From positions 988,525-1,052,524 of the forward strand of contig NZ_LR027574.1 of NCBI RefSeq assembly GCF_900605015.1: DNA of 64,000 nucleotides, given 5' to 3'. Source of the stretch: Olsenella sp. Marseille-P4559 (GTDB taxonomy: Bacteria > Actinomycetota > Coriobacteriia > Coriobacteriales > Atopobiaceae). The notes under the pieces are model-generated. The model did no database searches, was not told where the DNA came from, and worked only from the letters and a program-made list of their open reading frames with translations. Below are positions 36,077 through 44,625 of this stretch, piece by piece (position 1 is the stretch's first letter; every line of letters starts with the position of its first letter). The translations under genes were made by a program, and so were the position numbers.

Positions 36077-37315
36077 ATGTCCTCTCGGCCGAGAAGCGCA
36101 CCGCATACGGGCCGTGGGTCATCGCGCCTTGCGCGGGAGCGCGAGCTTGTCGCACGAGCGCGGGGGCTCGCGATGCCCAGCCAGGTAGACGTGGCTGTTG
36201 TCGGGGCCGGTGCCGCTGGCCTCGTGGCCTCCATCGCAGCTGCCGAGGCAGGTGCGCAGGTGGTTGCCATCGAGCGCGGGCTCGAGTGCGGGCGCAGCAT
36301 CCTCGCCACCGGCGGTGGCCGCTGCAACCTTGCGAATGCGAGCCTCTCGATCGAGAGATACCGGCACCCGGGGTTTGTGTCCGCTGTCTCAGGGACGAGC
36401 TTCCTCGAGGACGTGCTTGGCTTCTTCTCGGCATGTGGGCTGGCCGTGGCCGAGGAAGAAGGCGGCAGACTCTACCCAGTGACTCGCGAGGCGGCTTCTG
36501 TGCGAGAGGTGCTTCTCGCGCGTGCCCTCAAGGCCGGCGCGGTACTGGCGTGCGGGCGTGAGGCAACCGACGTTGCGCGGACGGATGGCGGTTTCCGACT
36601 TGAGCTGCTGCCTGTCTTCGAAGGCGGTAGGAAAGAGACGCTTGCCGCATGTACGGTCGTGATTGCCACGGGAGGCAACGATGGCTCGCTTGCCGGCTCC
36701 TTGGGGCTTCCCCGGGTGCCCGCACGGCCTGTGCTCTGCCCGCTTGCGTGCGAGGGACTCGCCTTCGCTGCGCTCGACGGACGGCGCACGCGCGTCTCGG
36801 CGGTCCTTGTGCGGGATGGGGTGACGGTTGCGCGGGAGGCCGGCGAACTTCTCTTCAGGCCCTATGGGATCTCGGGCATCGTAAGCTTTGACCTCTCACG
36901 CACTGCACTGCCGGGAGACAAGCTGGTGCTCGACCTGTTGCCTGAGGTCGATGAGCACACCGCCCACGAGCTTGCCTCACGCGGAGGCACGGCAGGGCTT
37001 CTCGACGATGCGCTTGCTGCCCAGCTCGCACAGCGCGGCAGCTCACGCGCGGAGGATGTGGTGGCGCGGGCAAAGGCGGTCGAGCTTACTGTCACCGGTA
37101 CCGCAGACGAGAAGCGCGCGCAGGTCATGGCAGGTGGCATCGACGTTGACGCGCTTGATCCCGCAACACTTGGCTGCCAAGACGTGCCTGGGGCGTTTGC
37201 CTGCGGCGAGGCCGTGGACGTAGACGGGGCCTGCGGGGGCTACAACCTCGCGTGGGCATGGAAGAGCGGCATGGTGGCAGGCACTTCGGCTGCCCGCTTC
37301 GTGCGGAGGGACTAG
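36077..37315 (+). CDS. FAD-dependent oxidoreductase, HI0933/BaiN-like
   Basis: 412 residues if started at 36077 (GGAG six bases upstream, coupled to mrp); an ATG at 36173, with GGGGG before it, would remove an Arg-rich 32-residue leader and start MPSQVDVAVVGAGAAG as most relatives do. The GAGAAG dinucleotide loop, ATGGGRCNLAN near 80, FRPYGISGIVSFDLS near 260 and the closing CGEAVDVDGACGGYNLAWAWKSG mark the HI0933 flavoprotein family. Some relatives reduce bile-acid or other unsaturated compounds; the substrate here is unknown. Confidence 0.88.
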   Translation: MSSRPRSAPHTGRGSSRLARERELVARARGLAMPSQVDVAVVGAGAAGLVASIAAAEAGAQVVAIERGLECGRSILATGGGRCNLANASLSIERYRHPGFVSAVSGTSFLEDVLGFFSACGLAVAEEEGGRLYPVTREAASVREVLLARALKAGAVLACGREATDVARTDGGFRLELLPVFEGGRKETLAACTVVIATGGNDGSLAGSLGLPRVPARPVLCPLACEGLAFAALDGRRTRVSAVLVRDGVTVAREAGELLFRPYGISGIVSFDLSRTALPGDKLVLDLLPEVDEHTAHELASRGGTAGLLDDALAAQLAQRGSSRAEDVVARAKAVELTVTGTADEKRAQVMAGGIDVDALDPATLGCQDVPGAFACGEAVDVDGACGGYNLAWAWKSGMVAGTSAARFVRRD

Positions 37316-37316
37316 C

Positions 37317-38999
37317 ATGATAGAGGTGTCCGGTATACGTGTGTCGCTCTCGCAGCTGGACGGCACAGACGTCCGTGAGCTGGCCGTCCTCCGCAAGGCG
37401 CTCGCCCGCCATCTGCGCCTGCGTCCAGAGGAGCTTGTCCACGTCACACGGCGCAAGCGCTCCGTCGATGCGAGGAAAAAGGGCGACGTCCAGCTCATCT
37501 TCACCCTGCGTGCGGAGCTTCCTGGCGGAGTGGCGGCAGAGAGGGCCCTTCTCGAGAGGCTCTCTTCTGCTCGCAAGGCAAACGGGGTGCATATGGTTGA
37601 CGCCGCCGACAAGGAATTCCCTGCGCCGCTCGACCGCACGCCACGCGACCAAGGCCCCATCGTTGTTGTGGGCGCGGGGTGCGCCGGCCTCTTCTGCGCA
37701 CTCTCGCTTGCGCGTGCCGGACTGGCACCCCTCCTCGTTGAGCGTGGCGACGGCGTCGCGCGGCGCGCGCAGGCAGTTCGCCATCATAACGAGACGGGCC
37801 AGCTTGACCCCGAGAGCAACATTCAGTTTGGCGTTGGCGGAGCCGGGACCTTCTCCGACGGAAAGCTGCAGACGGGCACGAAGAGCCCCTTCCATCGGCT
37901 TGTACTCAAGACCTTTGCGGAGGCCGGTGCCCAGCAGCGCATCCTCTGGGACGCGAAGCCCCACATTGGAAGCGACGTCCTTCCTGGCGTGGTGACCCGC
38001 ATCATCGAGATGGTCGAGGAGGCGGGCGGTACCGTGCGGTACCGTTGCCGCCTGGTCGACCTTGAGATTGGTGACGGGCACGTACGCGCGGTGGCGCTGC
38101 GCTCCGAGAATCCGGAGACCGGGATTGCCACCGAGGAGCGCGTGCCGTGCTCGAGGGTGGTGTTGGCGTGTGGGCACTCGGCCCGCGACATCTTCGAGCT
38201 GCTGCGCGAGCGCGAGGTTCCCATGGAGCGCAAGACCTTCGCGATGGGCGTGCGCATCGAGCATCTCCAGGCAGACATTGACCGAGCGCTCTACGGACCA
38301 TCGGCAGGCAACCCCACGCTGGGCGCCGCACCGTACAGCCTTGCCGTGCACCTGCCCTCGGGACGCTCGGCCTTCTCGTTCTGCATGTGCCCTGGCGGAT
38401 ATGTGGTCTCTGCCGCGAGCGAGCAGGGCGGCGTTGTCACCAACGGCATGAGCTACTCCGACCGTGCGGGCGACAACGCGAACTCGGGCCTGCTTGCCAA
38501 CGTGTTCCCGGAAGACCTCCCCGGTGACGACGTCCTTGCCGGCATTGAGCTGCAGCGCGCGTGCGAACGGACAGCGTTCGGGGCCGGCGGCGGCGCCTTC
38601 GTTGCCCCAGCGCAGCTCGTGGGAGACTTTCTGCATGGCAGGCCGTCCCCTGCGGCAGGGGGCATCGAGCCAACCTATCCTCGGGGCGTTGCCTGGGGAG
38701 ACGTCTCAGCCTGCCTCCCCTCCTACATCACCGAAACCCTGCGCGCCGCCGTCCCCGAGATGGGGCGCAAGCTCCGCGGGTTCGACCGACCGGACGCCGT
38801 GCTTACCGGCGTGGAGACAAGGTCGAGCTCTCCTGTGCGCGTGACGCGAGGTGATGACCTGCAAAGCGTGGGTATCCGCGGCCTTTGGCCTGTTGGCGAG
38901 GGTGCCGGCTATGCGGGAGGCATCATGAGCGCGGCCACCGACGGCCTGCGCGTGGCCGAGGCCGTTGTCACCAACGTAGCAGAAGGACTACACCGCTAG
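37317..38999 (+). CDS. FAD-dependent dehydrogenase (COG2509-like)
   Basis: 560 residues starting one base after the previous stop. An N-terminal domain of about 110 residues (RKALARHLRL..., RRKRSVDARKKG) is typical of the COG2509 flavoproteins; GAGCAGLFCALSLARAG near 117 is the FAD loop; NIQFGVGGAGTFSDGKLQT near 168 and the final VGEGAGYAGGIMSAATDG match the family. Function is not established in any member I can name. The mrp-flavoprotein-flavoprotein order suggests an Fe-S or flavin maturation or electron transfer role, which is inference. Confidence 0.88.
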   Translation: MIEVSGIRVSLSQLDGTDVRELAVLRKALARHLRLRPEELVHVTRRKRSVDARKKGDVQLIFTLRAELPGGVAAERALLERLSSARKANGVHMVDAADKEFPAPLDRTPRDQGPIVVVGAGCAGLFCALSLARAGLAPLLVERGDGVARRAQAVRHHNETGQLDPESNIQFGVGGAGTFSDGKLQTGTKSPFHRLVLKTFAEAGAQQRILWDAKPHIGSDVLPGVVTRIIEMVEEAGGTVRYRCRLVDLEIGDGHVRAVALRSENPETGIATEERVPCSRVVLACGHSARDIFELLREREVPMERKTFAMGVRIEHLQADIDRALYGPSAGNPTLGAAPYSLAVHLPSGRSAFSFCMCPGGYVVSAASEQGGVVTNGMSYSDRAGDNANSGLLANVFPEDLPGDDVLAGIELQRACERTAFGAGGGAFVAPAQLVGDFLHGRPSPAAGGIEPTYPRGVAWGDVSACLPSYITETLRAAVPEMGRKLRGFDRPDAVLTGVETRSSSPVRVTRGDDLQSVGIRGLWPVGEGAGYAGGIMSAATDGLRVAEAVVTNVAEGLHR

Positions 39000-39020
39000 G
39001 AGGGAAGACCGCATCGCACG

Positions 39021-39413
39021 CTATCTCTGCCCAAACGTCACCCTCCTGTTGAGCAAGAACTGCATAAGCCCCGCTGACACGAGGGCGACAAGCTTCGCCA
39101 CGAGCGACGTGGAGAAGGGCGCGGGAGCGCAGTTGGTAAAGGCGCCGATGACCAACTCCTGCACGCCCATGCCGCAGAGTCCCACGCCGATGAAGACCAT
39201 GTAGCGCCGTGCCGGCCTGTCCGTCACATGGAAGGTGTGCCGCCGGTTGAGAACAAAGCTCAACGTAAGGCCGGCGGTCACGCTCGCCACGTTCGCGGCG
39301 AGCGGATTCCAGCCGCCCGCCGACGTAAGGGCGAGAAAGACGAGCATGTCGACGGTCGAGCAGACGCACCCAAAAAGCGCGTATGAGATGAGCTGTCTGA
39401 GTGCCTCGCGCAT
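39021..39413 (-). CDS. GtrA-family membrane protein
   Basis: 130 residues with four hydrophobic helices (about 8-28, 36-56, 72-90, 101-120). The wording FGCVCSTVDMLVFLAL, ANVASVTAGLTLSFVLNRRHTF and FLLNRRVTFG is typical of GtrA proteins, which are thought to move lipid-linked sugars across the membrane or anchor glycosyltransferases. It converges with the flavoprotein gene and is 25 bases downstream of an orphan PTS EIIB. No glycosylation genes are adjacent. Confidence 0.88.
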   Translation of the reverse strand: MREALRQLISYALFGCVCSTVDMLVFLALTSAGGWNPLAANVASVTAGLTLSFVLNRRHTFHVTDRPARRYMVFIGVGLCGMGVQELVIGAFTNCAPAPFSTSLVAKLVALVSAGLMQFLLNRRVTFGQR

Positions 39414-39438
39414 ATCCCCGCAGATGCCCTATGGTTTC

Positions 39439-39723
39439 TTACTTGTCCCTAACCGCATCGGCAAGGCGCTTGAGCTCCTCGTCCTGGTTCATGCCGGTGA
39501 GGAACGCGACGCCGTTAAAGACGGGAACGTCGAACTCACGCTCGGGGCGGACCACGGCAACGTATGCGTCCGCGTCCTTGAGAGCCTCGTCGAGGTCGGA
39601 GACGGCAACCGCCTCAACGTCTGCGACAATCCCCTCGTCAGCCAGCAGCTTCTTGACCTTGTAGGCCACGGTCGCAGAGGTTGCGACCCCGGAACCACAC
39701 GCAACAACAATCCTTGCAGCCAT
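39439..39723 (-). CDS. Orphan PTS EIIB, galactitol/lactose type
   Basis: 94 residues. MAARIVVACGSGVATSATVA has the phosphorylated Cys at residue 9 followed by the glycine loop of the GatB group. No EIIA or EIIC of this type is in the window. AGGAGG lies just upstream of the ATG. It could serve a distant permease or be a remnant of a lost operon; the neighbouring region at 39.8-40.5 kb is gene debris. Confidence 0.85.
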   Translation of the reverse strand: MAARIVVACGSGVATSATVAYKVKKLLADEGIVADVEAVAVSDLDEALKDADAYVAVVRPEREFDVPVFNGVAFLTGMNQDEELKRLADAVRDK

Positions 39724-39824
39724 GATGCCTCCTCAGTGGGTTGGAAACCCGTCACGCAACCGCCACACAACACAAACCTGCTGTCCACATCATACTCCAG
39801 ACCCGTCGTTAGGCCTCGGACTTG

Positions 39825-39998
39825 CTAGTGCTTCCCGCGGTACTTGCGCCTCGTGGCATGCGTGCTTCCCTTTCTCGCACCAGCCTTGAGCCGCTTCATG
39901 ACTTCCTCCTCGCTCGTCCCCTCAAACTGGCTCTTAAGTTCGACGAGCTGGTCGCGAATGCGGGCCGCCTGTTCGTACTCCATCGCCTCGGACGCCGA
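39825..39998 (-). pseudogene. Duplicate of the uvrB 3' end
   Basis: About 174 bp match the last codons of the intact uvrB at 51186-51359 in the same orientation. The first 113 or so bases, including the stop, are identical except one A/G change near 39935; beyond that the match decays ([15 protein letters not shown] here, [15 protein letters not shown] in uvrB). The fragment ends abruptly near 39998 with unrelated sequence following. It and the real uvrB end form direct repeats around the 11.4 kb island. Confidence 0.9.
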
Positions 39999-40472
39999 GG
40001 CCAGCACCGCCTATATGCCATGCAGGAACGTCGTCCTCTTCATCGGACAGTCCCTTGAATGGAACGACCTGTTCAAGGACAGAAGGGCCAGGTTTGGGCG
40101 CGGCAACGGCTCCGTGCCGGACCCCAAGACCTACCAGACGGACGAACAGGACGTCTTCGTGTGAGGCGGTTTGACGCGAGCCACCTTTCGCGCGATGGAC
40201 CCGAGACGTCCACCATGTACACCGCCGAGGACAAGATGAAGACCATAACGCCTTATCAGGCCAAGCGCGCCGCCAGGATCGTGCGCAATGAGGCTCGTGG
40301 GCGATAAGAACGAGGGCAGGAGGTAGAAGCGGAGCCGCTCATACACCACGAACAGGGGCACGGGATTCCGTAGCGAGATACGCTTCGCAATATATCGCCT
40401 TAGGAACCCTGAGCCCCTTACGTCACAAATGGCAGACTCGCAGACCGGTTCTGTCATCGACATTCCAGATGC
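39999..40472. other. Gene debris
   Basis: About 470 bp with fragments of coding-like sequence and no intact gene. Plus-strand frames give MPCRNVVLFIGQSLEWNDLF near 40017-40076, continuing to a stop at 40164, and MYTAEDKMKTITPYQAKRAA near 40215-40274 to a stop at 40306. They look like parts of one broken protein, but I do not recognise it. It lies between the uvrB fragment and the first cluster gene, as expected at a scarred junction. Confidence 0.5.
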
Positions 40473-40901
40473 CTACTCGCCCATGACCTCGACGTACACC
40501 ATGCGACGCTGCGGCCCATCGAACTCGGCGAGGTACACGTCCTGGGCACCGCCCAGGAGCGCATTCCCCTCAGTTACGGGGAACATGCAATTGTTGCCCA
40601 CGAGCGTCTGTTTGAGGTGTCCCTGTGAGTTATTGCCCGTAGCCCCATAGCTTGGCAGGAAGTGCGCGTGTGCATACGGGACGTCCAGCGGGACCATGCG
40701 CTCTAGCATCTCCTGCAGGTCGCGCTTCACGCAGGGCAGCCCCTCGTTCACGACGACGCCGCAGGTGGTGTGCACAGACATCACGGCAACGAGCCCCTCG
40801 CCCACGCCAGACTCCTCAACCTCGCGCCGCACGTCCTCCGTGATCTTGACGAGCTGCGTGGGTTCGCTCGTGAGGTACGAGAGCTTCCTCAGTACAACCA
40901 T
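40473..40901 (-). CDS. YjbQ-family protein
   Basis: 142 residues, complete. VSVHTTCGVVVNEG near 43 and HAHFLPSYGATGNNSQGHLKQTLVG near 77-100 are the two signatures of the YjbQ/UPF0047 family, a small trimeric beta fold with a metal-like His/Cys pocket. Some members complement thiamine-phosphate synthase, but the natural role is unknown. Last gene of the cluster, two bases after the amidohydrolase-like gene, so it is almost certainly co-transcribed with the sugar-amine genes. Confidence 0.88.
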   Translation of the reverse strand: MVVLRKLSYLTSEPTQLVKITEDVRREVEESGVGEGLVAVMSVHTTCGVVVNEGLPCVKRDLQEMLERMVPLDVPYAHAHFLPSYGATGNNSQGHLKQTLVGNNCMFPVTEGNALLGGAQDVYLAEFDGPQRRMVYVEVMGE

Positions 40902-40903
40902 CG

Positions 40904-41749
40904 CTATTCGCCTCCCAGGTACTCGAGGGCGTTCGCGGTGAGAAGCGCCTCGCGCGCGTAGTCGGGAAGCCCCAGCGCATCGACGGCGCGTATCAGCTTG
41001 AAGGCCCGAAAGCGCGGCGTGTTACTGCCGAACATCACCTGGTGCAACAGACTGCGTTGGAACCACCGCGGTCCCATGTCCCGCTTGAAGAGGCGCTCGA
41101 TCGACTCCTCCGGGGAGTCCAGGTAGAGCACGGAGCACTCCGTGTAGCAGTTGGGGTACTTCAGCATCAGCATCACCGTCTCCCTCACCCACGGCCACGC
41201 AAAGTGCGACAGGCACATGCGTACCTTCGGATGGTTCATGATGGCCTCCTCTATAGCGAGGGGATGGCCGTATTTCGTAGGCGCGTTCGGCTCCCACGAG
41301 AGTCCGGCGTCTACCATCATCGGTCGATCGTACTTCTGGCACAGCTCGAAGAGCGGCTCCGTGCAGGCATCGGTCATCCAGAAGCACTGTTTTGCAGGAT
41401 GAAGTGACAGGCCACGCGCACCCAGTTCCATAAAGGCGCGCTCGAGCACCTCGGGCGCATCGGGGCGGTTGGGATCCACGCTCGCAAACCCGACGAACCG
41501 GTCCGGATAATCTGCGACGATGCTTGCCATCTGCTCGTTCGTAGCAATCCAGCCACCTGCCGTCGTGGTGAGGTCAAGCGGGAGGAGCACGCTCTTCTCG
41601 ATGCCCCCGTAGTCAAGCTCAGCAAACACCTCGTCGTACTCCATGGGACCCATGTGCCCCATGCCAAACTCGCGCTCCCAGAATGCGAAGTCATCCTCGC
41701 TGTAGATCGACTTGTACAGAAGCGGATGGACGTTGACGTCAATTGCCAC
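40904..41749 (-). CDS. Amidohydrolase-fold protein (Amidohydro_2) with altered metal ligands
   Basis: 281 residues from a GTG at 41749 with GGAGG six bases upstream. TIM-barrel family seen from FVGFASVDPNRPDAPEVLERA near 86, GLSLHPAKQ near 115 and MCLSHFAWPWVRETV near 180. The usual N-terminal HxH reads NVH in AIDVNVHPL, and the usual HxG of strand 5 reads MVDAG near 148, so two metal-binding His are replaced. Active without the usual metal pair, or changed to another reaction such as decarboxylation or isomerisation. Follows the first kinase gene by ten bases. Confidence 0.8.
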   Translation of the reverse strand: MAIDVNVHPLLYKSIYSEDDFAFWEREFGMGHMGPMEYDEVFAELDYGGIEKSVLLPLDLTTTAGGWIATNEQMASIVADYPDRFVGFASVDPNRPDAPEVLERAFMELGARGLSLHPAKQCFWMTDACTEPLFELCQKYDRPMMVDAGLSWEPNAPTKYGHPLAIEEAIMNHPKVRMCLSHFAWPWVRETVMLMLKYPNCYTECSVLYLDSPEESIERLFKRDMGPRWFQRSLLHQVMFGSNTPRFRAFKLIRAVDALGLPDYAREALLTANALEYLGGE

Positions 41750-41759
41750 GGCACGCCTC

Positions 41760-42575
41760 CTAGTAGGGTTCGAACTTCGTGATGACCTGGCTTGCCAGCT
41801 CGGCACCGCGGCGCTGGCAGGCGGGTATGTCCCAGCCGTTTATGAGACCGAAGGTGAAGCCCGCGATATAGGAGTCTCCCGCGCCGACGGTGTTGACGAT
41901 CTTGGGCGGCACGGCAATGCCTCCCTCGTAGTAGCGGCTGCCGTCATAGCTGAGTGACCCCCGCTCCCCCATCGTAGCGGTCACGATGCGCGGCCCAAAG
42001 CCCTGCACATGGCGTATCCAATCTCGGATGTGGCCCATGTCGTCTCCGTCGTAGCTCATGAAGGCGTAGTCGACGTAGGGGAAGTAGTCCTCGCAGTGGT
42101 GGGCAGGGTCTTCCGAGAAGACCGAGAAGTCCATCACGCCCATGATTCCGGCTTCGTGCCAAGGCTTTAGGTGGTCGAGCACGTTGCCGAAGAGATCCGT
42201 ATGGAACATCTGGTGCGACCGCACGAAGGCATCGTCCTCCGGAGTGAGCGCATAGCCCGCCATCACGCCCTCGACCTCCTTAAAGTGCACCCGGTCGACG
42301 CCGTTCCTGAGGCCCATCAGCATCACGCAGGTATCGCCGTCCTCGATGCGCATGTGAGAGATGTCGATCTTCTCGCCCGCGAGGGCCTTTCGCATCCCCA
42401 CTCCGTACTCATCCGTCCCGACGACGCTCACGACCGAGACGAGCACGCCCATGCGCGAAAGGTGGACGCCCCAGTCGACGCCGTTACCCGTTGGATAGAA
42501 CCTCTCAAGGTCCTGGTACACGTCAGCGCAGCAGAATCCCACCGCCACGACGCTCCTCACATCCGTCGGCTCCAT
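41760..42575 (-). CDS. PfkB-family kinase, FrlD-like (copy 2)
   Basis: 271 residues from ATG at 42575 with GGAGG five bases upstream. AVGFCCADVYQDLERFYPTGNGVDWGVHLSRMG near 10-40 resembles the start of fructoselysine 6-kinase, and NTVGAGDSYIAGF near 233 is an intact catalytic motif. It would phosphorylate the sugar part of an Amadori-type adduct at O6. Only about as similar to the next kinase as to FrlD itself, so the pair probably handles different substrates rather than being a recent duplication. Confidence 0.82.
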   Translation of the reverse strand: MEPTDVRSVVAVGFCCADVYQDLERFYPTGNGVDWGVHLSRMGVLVSVVSVVGTDEYGVGMRKALAGEKIDISHMRIEDGDTCVMLMGLRNGVDRVHFKEVEGVMAGYALTPEDDAFVRSHQMFHTDLFGNVLDHLKPWHEAGIMGVMDFSVFSEDPAHHCEDYFPYVDYAFMSYDGDDMGHIRDWIRHVQGFGPRIVTATMGERGSLSYDGSRYYEGGIAVPPKIVNTVGAGDSYIAGFTFGLINGWDIPACQRRGAELASQVITKFEPY

Positions 42576-42623
42576 GATTGCCTCCAAAAGGCGGGCCCGC
42601 ACGGGACCCGCCATCAGCTGCCG

Positions 42624-43493
42624 CTAGTACTTGAGACCGTGACCCCAGCTGCCATCCTGGGCGCAGCACACGTCGGAGGCGAACTCCGCCGCAAACGCGA
42701 GTCCAGCCGTGTACGCCTCCTGCCGCGAGGCGCCCCTCTTGATGCTGTCCACGGACTTGACCAGGAACGACGTCAGGAACGAGTCTCCCGCACCCATCGC
42801 GTCGCGCATGTGCTCGACGGGCTTGGACTCCTGGCGGTAGTAGCGCTCGCCGTCGTAGGCGTAGCACCCGTCCACGCCGCGAGTGGCAGAGACCCAGTTC
42901 GGCCCCAGCTCGTGAACCTTGCGCAGGCGCTCGCGCGTCTCGTCTACCGTGAGGTCGGAGGCCGAGAAGAACGCGTAGGTCACATTTGGCGCCACCTCCT
43001 GGAAGTACTCCCATGTGGAGTCGTCAGAGAAGTCGAACGAGAGCGGTATGCCGGCGTCGTGGATTTTGTGGAGCTGACGCTCCGTGTAGCAGTAGTTGCC
43101 AGAGTGGATGACGTCGAACTGGCGCAGATATTCGATGTCGAAGCGGTCGAGGACGTAGCTCGTCTCGCCCCTTATGCCGCCCTTGTTGTAGTCGCCCCAG
43201 ATGCGGTCGCCGTCCGGCGCTATCGACACGCAGCTGTAGCCGTTCTCCCCCAGAAGCTGCTTGCACTTGACGGTTTCGACGTCCTCCTCGTGAAGGCTGC
43301 GAATGACGTGCTCCGCGCGGTCATCGCTCCCGAAGTAGCCCATGTAGGCAGCCCTGCACACGCCCGCCTTCTTCGCGTACACCGCGAAGTTGACGCAGTT
43401 GCCTCCCGGATACATGGTCCTCACATGCTCGTACACGTCCACCACGTTGTCACCAAAGCCGCACACGGCGACGTCGAGGTCCTGCTTCTGCAT
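42624..43493 (-). CDS. PfkB-family kinase, FrlD-like (copy 1)
   Basis: 289 residues. VCGFGDNVVDVYEH near 10 and MYPGGNCVNFAVYAKKAG near 27 closely follow fructoselysine 6-kinase; DAMGAGDSFLTSF near 236 is the intact anion hole and catalytic Asp. The RIWGDYNKGG block near 97 is the substrate-side loop of the group. Transcribed after the SIS deglycase gene (81 bases) and before the second kinase (48 bases). Likely product: a 6-phosphorylated fructosyl- or related amine for the deglycase. Confidence 0.87.
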   Translation of the reverse strand: MQKQDLDVAVCGFGDNVVDVYEHVRTMYPGGNCVNFAVYAKKAGVCRAAYMGYFGSDDRAEHVIRSLHEEDVETVKCKQLLGENGYSCVSIAPDGDRIWGDYNKGGIRGETSYVLDRFDIEYLRQFDVIHSGNYCYTERQLHKIHDAGIPLSFDFSDDSTWEYFQEVAPNVTYAFFSASDLTVDETRERLRKVHELGPNWVSATRGVDGCYAYDGERYYRQESKPVEHMRDAMGAGDSFLTSFLVKSVDSIKRGASRQEAYTAGLAFAAEFASDVCCAQDGSWGHGLKY

Positions 43494-43574
43494 TACGCTG
43501 CCCCTTTCCCGCGTCCACGTGGGCGCGTCCTCATTCCCAATCGGGTCGAAGTCCCGAGTATCAGTTTTTCTTGC

Positions 43575-44540
43575 CTAGTACTCGACGACGCCCATATAGC
43601 GACGGACGTCGGGGTCGTGGTCGAACGCTTTACCACGCACGCCGCGTAGGGAGACGTTCATCTCGTAGAAGAAGATCGGGTCGAGGTAGGTGCGGACGGA
43701 GGCGTCCATGTCAGCCATGCCGTACTCGGCGGAGTCGAGCACCATGAGGGTGTCCGTGTGGGTCTTGAGGAAGCGCTCCGCGCGCTCGTCGATGGGACGG
43801 TTTACGCCGGACCCCTTCTGCAGGAAGTAGAAGACGCCGTCCTCGGTGCACTCGAAGGGACCATGGAAGTACTCGGCCGAGTTGATGTAGGAGCAGTTCT
43901 GCCACTGCATCTCCATGAGCGAGCAGATCGCGAAGCCGTAGGTCTGGCAGAAGTTCGGGCCGGAGCCAAGGACATAAAAGAAGTCATGCTTCTTGCAGAG
44001 CTCCGCAAAGCGGGGACCGAGTTCGGACTCGATGCGCGGCTTGGCTGCCGCGATGATGCTGTCGAGCTGGCCGATGCCCTTCACGAGCGCGTCGGTGTCG
44101 GCGTAGCCGTCCTGAGCCGCCATGAGGTCTGCCGCCAGAGTAAGCGAGAAGCCCGCGGGACGGGCGGACTGGGGCGTGTCGTCCTCCCACTCGTACACCC
44201 AGCAAGGCCATTCGCCGTTGTCAATCTTGGAACCAGCGCGGTTGGTCATGGTAACCACGCGAGCGCCTCGCTCCTTGGCCAGGGCGGTTGCCTCGATGGT
44301 CTCGGCCGTACCACCGGAGTGACTGCAGGTGACAACCAGGCTCGAGGGGCCAAGCTGTGCGGGCGGGAAGGTGTTGAACTCCGCCGCCGTGTGAATGGCG
44401 CTCATTATGCTCTTGCTGTTGGCGTTGATGAGGCAGTTGGCAGGATAGAGGTCGATGACCGACCCGCCGCAAGCCACCCAGTACACCTGGGACACGTCCC
44501 CATCGGCCAGGACCTGCTTTGCGAAATCATGTGCGTTCAT
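43575..44540 (-). CDS. SIS-domain deglycase, FrlB-like
   Basis: 321 residues with two sugar-isomerase (SIS) domains. First: VYWVACGGSVIDLYPA near 19 and VTCSHSGGTAETIEATALAKERG near 70. Second: FFYVLGSGPNFCQTYGFA near 187 and YINSAEYFHGPFE near 220. This is the layout of fructoselysine-6-phosphate deglycase (FrlB) and glucosamine-6-phosphate synthase isomerase domains. FrlB splits phospho-Amadori compounds into glucose 6-phosphate and the free amino acid. It is the only deglycase in the cluster, against two kinases and two epimerases. Confidence 0.87.
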   Translation of the reverse strand: MNAHDFAKQVLADGDVSQVYWVACGGSVIDLYPANCLINANSKSIMSAIHTAAEFNTFPPAQLGPSSLVVTCSHSGGTAETIEATALAKERGARVVTMTNRAGSKIDNGEWPCWVYEWEDDTPQSARPAGFSLTLAADLMAAQDGYADTDALVKGIGQLDSIIAAAKPRIESELGPRFAELCKKHDFFYVLGSGPNFCQTYGFAICSLMEMQWQNCSYINSAEYFHGPFECTEDGVFYFLQKGSGVNRPIDERAERFLKTHTDTLMVLDSAEYGMADMDASVRTYLDPIFFYEMNVSLRGVRGKAFDHDPDVRRYMGVVEY

Positions 44541-44625
44541 GTTTTTCTCCTATTCCGTAACACACGGTTTTATGCCATTTACCTGCAATGATGCGTAGGC
44601 TCTGTTCGCCTTCGGCACGCCACGC

